DNA of 9,656 nucleotides from Cytophagales bacterium. Lineage in GTDB: Bacteria > Bacteroidota > Bacteroidia > Cytophagales > Cyclobacteriaceae. Below the pieces are notes generated by a model. That model did no database searches and was not told the DNA's origin. It was given only the letters and a program-made list of their open reading frames with translations. The position numbers and the translations under genes were made by a program. The stretch is from positions 1 through 9,656 of the forward strand of contig DNZD01000166.1 of NCBI GenBank assembly GCA_003504855.1, given 5' to 3'. Below, piece by piece: positions 6,068-9,656 of the stretch (position 1 is its first letter; every line of letters begins with the position of its first letter).

Positions 6068-7522
6068 TCAGCCTTTGAAATCAGGTTTTGGCAAGAGGTG
6101 TTTTTGCACTTTGCCCAAAGCCGTTCTTGGCAGTTTTTCAACCGTGACAAAAGCACGGGGTATTTTGAAGGAGGCCAAATGATTGCGGCACATGGCTTCC
6201 AGCGAATTGATATCTGTCTGGCCGGACAATACCAGATAGGCAACAGGTACTTCTCCCCTGACCGGATGAGCTACACCAACGACGGCAGCTTCAGCTACAC
6301 CCGGTTGTTCAAGCAGAAATTCTTCGATCTCCCGTGGATAAATGTTGAATCCACCGGAGATGATCAGGTCACTCTTGCGTCCATTGAGGGTGAAGTATCC
6401 GTCCGCGTCTATGAAGCCCAGGTCGCCTGTCTTGAAATATCCATCCCGGAAGGCTTGCCGGGTAGCTTCATCACGATTCCAATAACCGGCAAATACATTG
6501 GGCCCCTTGATATATACCTCGCCGATGGCACCAACGGCTGCGGGCGTTCCATCTTCATTCATGACTTTGGCTGAGATGCCTGGCAATGGCAATCCAACGG
6601 TGCCAGCCTTTCGTGTTCCAAAGTAAGGATTGCTGATGTTCATCAATGTCTCGGTCATGCCATAGCGTTCCAGTATCGTGTGACCATATTTATCCCGGAA
6701 AGCATCCAGCACGTGTGCAGGCAATGGCGCTGAGCCACACACAAACAAGCGAAGACTGGCTCCGATCTGGCGTGCCGTCGCAGATTCCTGATCGAGCAGC
6801 CGAATGTAAATCGTGGGTACACCAAAGAAAAGCGTAGGCCTGAATGACAGAAATTCAGCGGGGGCTTTCTGATGTTCAAAGCGCTCCAGCAACCGCATCC
6901 TGCATCCTGTAATCAACCAGATCATCACGCCATTGCCCAGGGCATGTACGTGAAATAATGGCAATGCCAACAAGAAGCGATCCCGTTCAGTGATCAGCCA
7001 TGCACTGGTGAGGTTGATGCCATTGGCGATAAAATTGTTGTGCGTGAGCATAGCCCCTTTCGAGGCTCCGGTAGTGCCCGAAGTGTACACAATGGCAGCG
7101 ATGCTATCGCCGGTGGTGGTACTTTGGAATGGCTTCCTGGGAAATTGACTGGCTTCACGGATAAGATCAGATACCAACCATACAGAACCATGACCGGGTA
7201 CTTCTCCCTGAGCCACAACGGCTTTCGGCGAAGCGTCATTAAGGATGTGTGATACTTCCCGCTCTTTGTACAGGATATTCACGGGCACAAAAATCACCCC
7301 CAGTTTGGCAGCGGCGAGGAAGAGAAAGATAAACTCCGGGCAGTTCTCCAGATAAACAGCGAGGCGATCGCCTGTATTGAAACCACGCGACTGCAACAGG
7401 TACACGATTTGATTACTTCGTTCATCAATTTCCCGGAAGGAAAAAGTCTGATCACCGAATTCCAAACCCGGCTCGTCGGGGTGGCCCTCCAGGGACGGTG
7501 CAAAGGCATGGAGCAAGTTCAT
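6068..7522 (-). CDS. matB: Malonyl-CoA synthetase-like AMP-forming acyl-CoA ligase
   Basis: A 484-residue member of the ANL adenylate-forming superfamily: malonate + ATP + CoA to malonyl-CoA + AMP + PPi, in the cytoplasm. Visible motifs: the phosphate loop YTSGTTGASKGAM (146-158), ERYGMTET (285-292), TGDLG (365-369), the hinge GRKSDLIISGGFNIYP (381-396) and the catalytic lysine of the C-terminal lid (Lys471, ALGK). The run MNISNPYFGTRKAGTVGLPL (294-313) after the MTET motif resembles MatB/ACSF3 enzymes (RYGMTET-x-MN-x-SNPY) rather than long-chain ligases, and GVPTIYIRLL supplies an Arg (241) where MatB enzymes have a carboxylate-binding Arg, as I recall it. The context is decisive: it directly follows the malonate transporter genes. 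ATG 7522 overlaps the madM stop as ATGA and gives a normal-length N-terminus (MNLLHAFAPS). The frame stays open to an ATG at 7576, but the 18 extra codons lie inside madM and are unlikely to be used. Specificity for malonate over methylmalonate is not proven. Confidence 0.87.
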   Translation of the reverse strand: MNLLHAFAPSLEGHPDEPGLEFGDQTFSFREIDERSNQIVYLLQSRGFNTGDRLAVYLENCPEFIFLFLAAAKLGVIFVPVNILYKEREVSHILNDASPKAVVAQGEVPGHGSVWLVSDLIREASQFPRKPFQSTTTGDSIAAIVYTSGTTGASKGAMLTHNNFIANGINLTSAWLITERDRFLLALPLFHVHALGNGVMIWLITGCRMRLLERFEHQKAPAEFLSFRPTLFFGVPTIYIRLLDQESATARQIGASLRLFVCGSAPLPAHVLDAFRDKYGHTILERYGMTETLMNISNPYFGTRKAGTVGLPLPGISAKVMNEDGTPAAVGAIGEVYIKGPNVFAGYWNRDEATRQAFRDGYFKTGDLGFIDADGYFTLNGRKSDLIISGGFNIYPREIEEFLLEQPGVAEAAVVGVAHPVRGEVPVAYLVLSGQTDINSLEAMCRNHLASFKIPRAFVTVEKLPRTALGKVQKHLLPKPDFKG

Positions 7523-8283
7523 GATCCGAAGAAATAGGTTAAGATTAGATAGAATACCGAAGGACAAAGCAGGCAACCAAGACCTGTGAAGAATGTGGCG
7601 GTCATGGCACCGTAAGGCACGAGCTTGGGATCGGTTGCCGCCAGGCCGGCCGCCACGCCACTGGTGGTTCCCATCAATCCACCGTACACCATGGCCGAGC
7701 GCGGATTGTCCAGACCGATTTGTCGTGCAAAAATGGGCGTGATCAATGTAACGACTACCGATTTGACTACGCCGGCGGCAATGCTCACCGCAATGACTTC
7801 CGAACTAGCCTTAACAGCTGCCCCGGTAACGGGTCCGACGATAAACGTACAGGCACCAGCACCAATTGTAGCCAGGTCTTTGGGGTCGCGGTATCCAAAC
7901 GACAAGGCCACCAGCGTGCCGATCACAAAAGAAATAGTGATGCCGAGCAACAATGACACAGCACCCACCCATCCGGTCCCGCGCAGTTCTTCGAGGTGAA
8001 CGCCCTGAGCAGTTGATACGATTGCGAAGTCGCGAAACATGGCACCGCCCATGATTCCCATGCCCGACAGCCAGGAGATATCGGAGATACCCTTGGAGCC
8101 TCCGGTTGCAGATCCCCCCACATAGGCCAACACCAGTCCGGCAACAATGGCAATGGCTGATCCGGGAATTTTCTTTCTTAGTAATTTATCAGAGAGCAGG
8201 TACGACAGCCACAGGATACAGCCGGTAACTAAAAATGCTACGACCAATCCATTCTTGCTCAATATGTCAAGAACGAGTTTCAT
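7519..8283 (-). CDS. madM: Malonate transporter, MadM subunit
   Basis: A 254-residue, very hydrophobic integral membrane protein with about seven to eight predicted helices and Gly/Ala-rich segments: PGSAIAIVAGLVLAYVGG, SGMGIMGGAMFRDFAIVST, GAGACTFIVGPVTGAAV and YGGLMGTTSGVAAGLAATDP. The length and these segments match MadM, the large subunit of the MadLM malonate carrier first described in Malonomonas rubra (malonate/sodium symporter family). It works with MadL to import malonate across the inner membrane; the family is described as cation-coupled, but the ion used here cannot be told. The start ATG overlaps the madL stop as ATGA (8280-8283), and its own stop overlaps the ligase start in the same way (7519-7522), which indicates translational coupling and matched expression of transporter and ligase. 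Confidence 0.9.
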   Translation of the reverse strand: MKLVLDILSKNGLVVAFLVTGCILWLSYLLSDKLLRKKIPGSAIAIVAGLVLAYVGGSATGGSKGISDISWLSGMGIMGGAMFRDFAIVSTAQGVHLEELRGTGWVGAVSLLLGITISFVIGTLVALSFGYRDPKDLATIGAGACTFIVGPVTGAAVKASSEVIAVSIAAGVVKSVVVTLITPIFARQIGLDNPRSAMVYGGLMGTTSGVAAGLAATDPKLVPYGAMTATFFTGLGCLLCPSVFYLILTYFFGS

Positions 8284-8645
8284 GGCGACTTTCGGTTCAT
8301 GAGCCGAACAACAAATGGCAGCAGCACCATGGGAATGATGGTGACCAATATGCCGGCGACAATGGCCACGGCACCGCCGGATAACGCAGCGGAAACATTT
8401 TGAACGGACGACATGGCGACAATAACCGGAATATAGAGGTTGCTCCAGAACAAGATCCCTCCTTCCGTCATGGGAGCCAGTAGCTTGCGGCGGTGCATGT
8501 AAGAGTTGACCAACATCAATAGCAGCATGGAGAAGCCGACACCGCCTACGTTGGCATCAATGCCCAGGATTGCGCCCAGTTCGGCGCCGATCCATTGACC
8601 GATCAAGTAGCAGGCAGCAAGAATGGCAACACCGTAGATGGTCAT
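8280..8645 (-). CDS. madL: Malonate transporter, MadL subunit
   Basis: A 121-residue membrane protein with four predicted helices (about residues 4-24, 33-50, 62-80 and 88-115). It contains ANVGGVGFSMLLLMLVNSYM, TEGGILFWSNLYIPVIVAM and a basic C-terminal tail (RLMNRKSP). Size, helix number and the GIDANVGGVG and LFWSNLYIP segments fit MadL, the small partner of MadM; both are needed for malonate uptake in the characterised system. The ATG at 8645 is the natural start, MTIYGVAILAACYLIG. It has no Shine-Dalgarno sequence. It lies 40 bases after the stop of the histidine kinase, with no good TAnnTTTG promoter in between, so it may be co-transcribed with the kinase. Confidence 0.9.
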   Translation of the reverse strand: MTIYGVAILAACYLIGQWIGAELGAILGIDANVGGVGFSMLLLMLVNSYMHRRKLLAPMTEGGILFWSNLYIPVIVAMSSVQNVSAALSGGAVAIVAGILVTIIPMVLLPFVVRLMNRKSP

Positions 8646-8685
8646 GGTTCAACGTGTTGTAAGATGCCGGATAATTTCACCAAAA

Positions 8686-9656
8686 TCAAGATGGCTGAAA
8701 TGGAGATATCGGCAGGATAATGGTGAAGGTGGTGCCCACCGTGTATTCACTGGTTACCGTGATCTGTCCGCCCAGGCGGTGCAATGTTTCCCGAACGATA
8801 TACAAACCGAGGCCCGAACCGTGAACCCGGTCGTTGGCCTTATAGAACATATCAAATATCCGGTTGATGTGCTCAGACTGAATGCCAATTCCGTTGTCTG
8901 AAATGTTGATCACCCAAGATTCATTGGCCGGATAGCATTTGATGGTCAGTCTCGATTGCTTGGATACATCGCGATAATGAATGGCATTGGACACCAGGTT
9001 GTTGAGCACCACCTTGAGTCGCTTCCGGTCAGTGTACACCGTGAAGCCTGGACGACATTGAATATCGACAGTCACCTGTTCGACACCTGGCATATGTTGC
9101 ATGCCGGCCATAACTTCTTCAATCAGGTCGCTAACAACCAATGATTTTATTTCTGGCTCGAGCCGTGAGTTGCGGGAATAGTCCAGCACCTCCCCGATGA
9201 ATGCATCCAGCATTTTGGCCCGGTTGCTGATCATGTCAATGATTTTATCCCGTTCAGGTTGTGCCTGGGTAAGCTTATAAATATTGGTAAGTCCCAGAAT
9301 GGACGTAAGGGGTGCACGCAGATCGTGCGAGACACTGTACACAAAGTGATCCAGCTCCTGGTTGGTTTTTTCGAGGAGTTCATTCTTTTGCCAGAGCGAA
9401 GCCTCGGATTCAATGTTGCGTCGGTACAGAAACCGAAGCATGAACATCGTAGACAGAATGCCCATGGTGAAGTTGGCCAGGAAATTAATCCGGATCATAT
9501 TGGGATCATTCGATGGCGGAGGCACGATATGGTGATCGTCAAGGTAGGCCAGGAAGGCAAGTCCTACGGGAAGCAATCCAAACACGATGCCAGCCACCCG
9601 ATGGTAATAGCTTGCCAGAATGAGGCCAGCCATGGACGCTGTCATGAAGTAGAAAT
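8686..9656 (-). CDS. Membrane sensor histidine kinase, 5' end beyond window
   Basis: The reading frame stays open to the window edge. Counting from an internal Met at 9645, 319 residues are visible. Two hydrophobic segments (about 5-35 and 52-72) are the last membrane helices of the sensor part, with a short loop (DDHHIVPPPSNDP) between them. A coiled-coil-like linker (80-98) leads to the HisKA dimerisation domain with SVSHDLRAPL (phospho-acceptor His107). The HATPase_c domain has an N box (LNNLVSNAIHYRD, 214-226), G1 box (SDNGIGI), F box (IFDMFYKAND) and G2 box (GSGLGLYIV, 276-284), all intact. So it should autophosphorylate and pass phosphate to a response regulator, but none is encoded in the window and the protein has no receiver domain in the part seen. 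It lies 40 bases upstream of madL on the same strand and may regulate, or be co-expressed with, malonate uptake. No ligand-binding domain can be judged because the N-terminus is missing. Confidence 0.93.
   Translation of the reverse strand, partial: FYFMTASMAGLILASYYHRVAGIVFGLLPVGLAFLAYLDDHHIVPPPSNDPNMIRINFLANFTMGILSTMFMLRFLYRRNIESEASLWQKNELLEKTNQELDHFVYSVSHDLRAPLTSILGLTNIYKLTQAQPERDKIIDMISNRAKMLDAFIGEVLDYSRNSRLEPEIKSLVVSDLIEEVMAGMQHMPGVEQVTVDIQCRPGFTVYTDRKRLKVVLNNLVSNAIHYRDVSKQSRLTIKCYPANESWVINISDNGIGIQSEHINRIFDMFYKANDRVHGSGLGLYIVRETLHRLGGQITVTSEYTVGTTFTIILPISPFQPS

Noticed and set aside
6014..6574. Plus-strand open reading frame of 186 codons antisense to the ligase and hydrolase start
   Set aside because: It lies opposite strongly supported coding sequence, and its translation resembles no family I know. 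Long antisense frames are common opposite such genes.
8681..8688. Minus-strand TGATTTTG as a promoter for madL
   Set aside because: It mismatches the TA of the TAnnTTTG box, overlaps the kinase stop codon and has no TTG at the right distance upstream.

Overview
The window looks like a chromosomal segment from a member of the Bacteroidota, at roughly 48-50% GC by eye. Three things point there: a TAnnTTTG-type (TATCTTTG) promoter box in front of the signal recognition particle RNA, start codons without Shine-Dalgarno sequences, and a long double-FtsX ABC permease of the type common in Cytophagales-like genomes. The genus cannot be read from the sequence. No mobile elements, CRISPR arrays, tRNAs or rRNAs were seen.

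Layout. (1) 1-167, minus: the N-terminal third to quarter of a small transaldolase-like protein that runs off the left edge. (2) 209-301, minus: the small bacterial SRP RNA gene (ffs), with a recognisable promoter upstream and a T-run at its 3' end. (3) 467-2005, plus: an unusual pyruvate-kinase-family protein with an extra helical N-terminal domain and no standard C-terminal regulatory domain. (4) 2125-4494, plus: a MacB/FtsX-type ABC transporter permease. (5) 4498-9656, minus: a gene cluster reading, in transcription order, sensor histidine kinase (5' end beyond the window), madL, madM, a malonyl-CoA synthetase-like ligase, and a lipoprotein serine hydrolase. The permease and the hydrolase converge with only 3 bases between their stop codons.

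How the genes work together. The coherent system here is malonate use. MadL and MadM form a two-part malonate transporter, and the adjacent AMP-forming ligase, which carries the MatB-type signature, would activate the imported malonate to malonyl-CoA. madL/madM and madM/ligase each overlap by ATGA, so the three are almost certainly co-translated. No malonyl-CoA decarboxylase or malonate decarboxylase subunit is in the window, so the product may feed fatty-acid synthesis directly or be decarboxylated by an enzyme encoded elsewhere. The histidine kinase 40 bases upstream and the secreted lipoprotein hydrolase 34 bases downstream could be the sensor and a supplier of substrate, but that part is inference.

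The remaining genes (transaldolase, SRP RNA, pyruvate kinase-like protein, ABC permease) are unrelated housekeeping or accessory functions.
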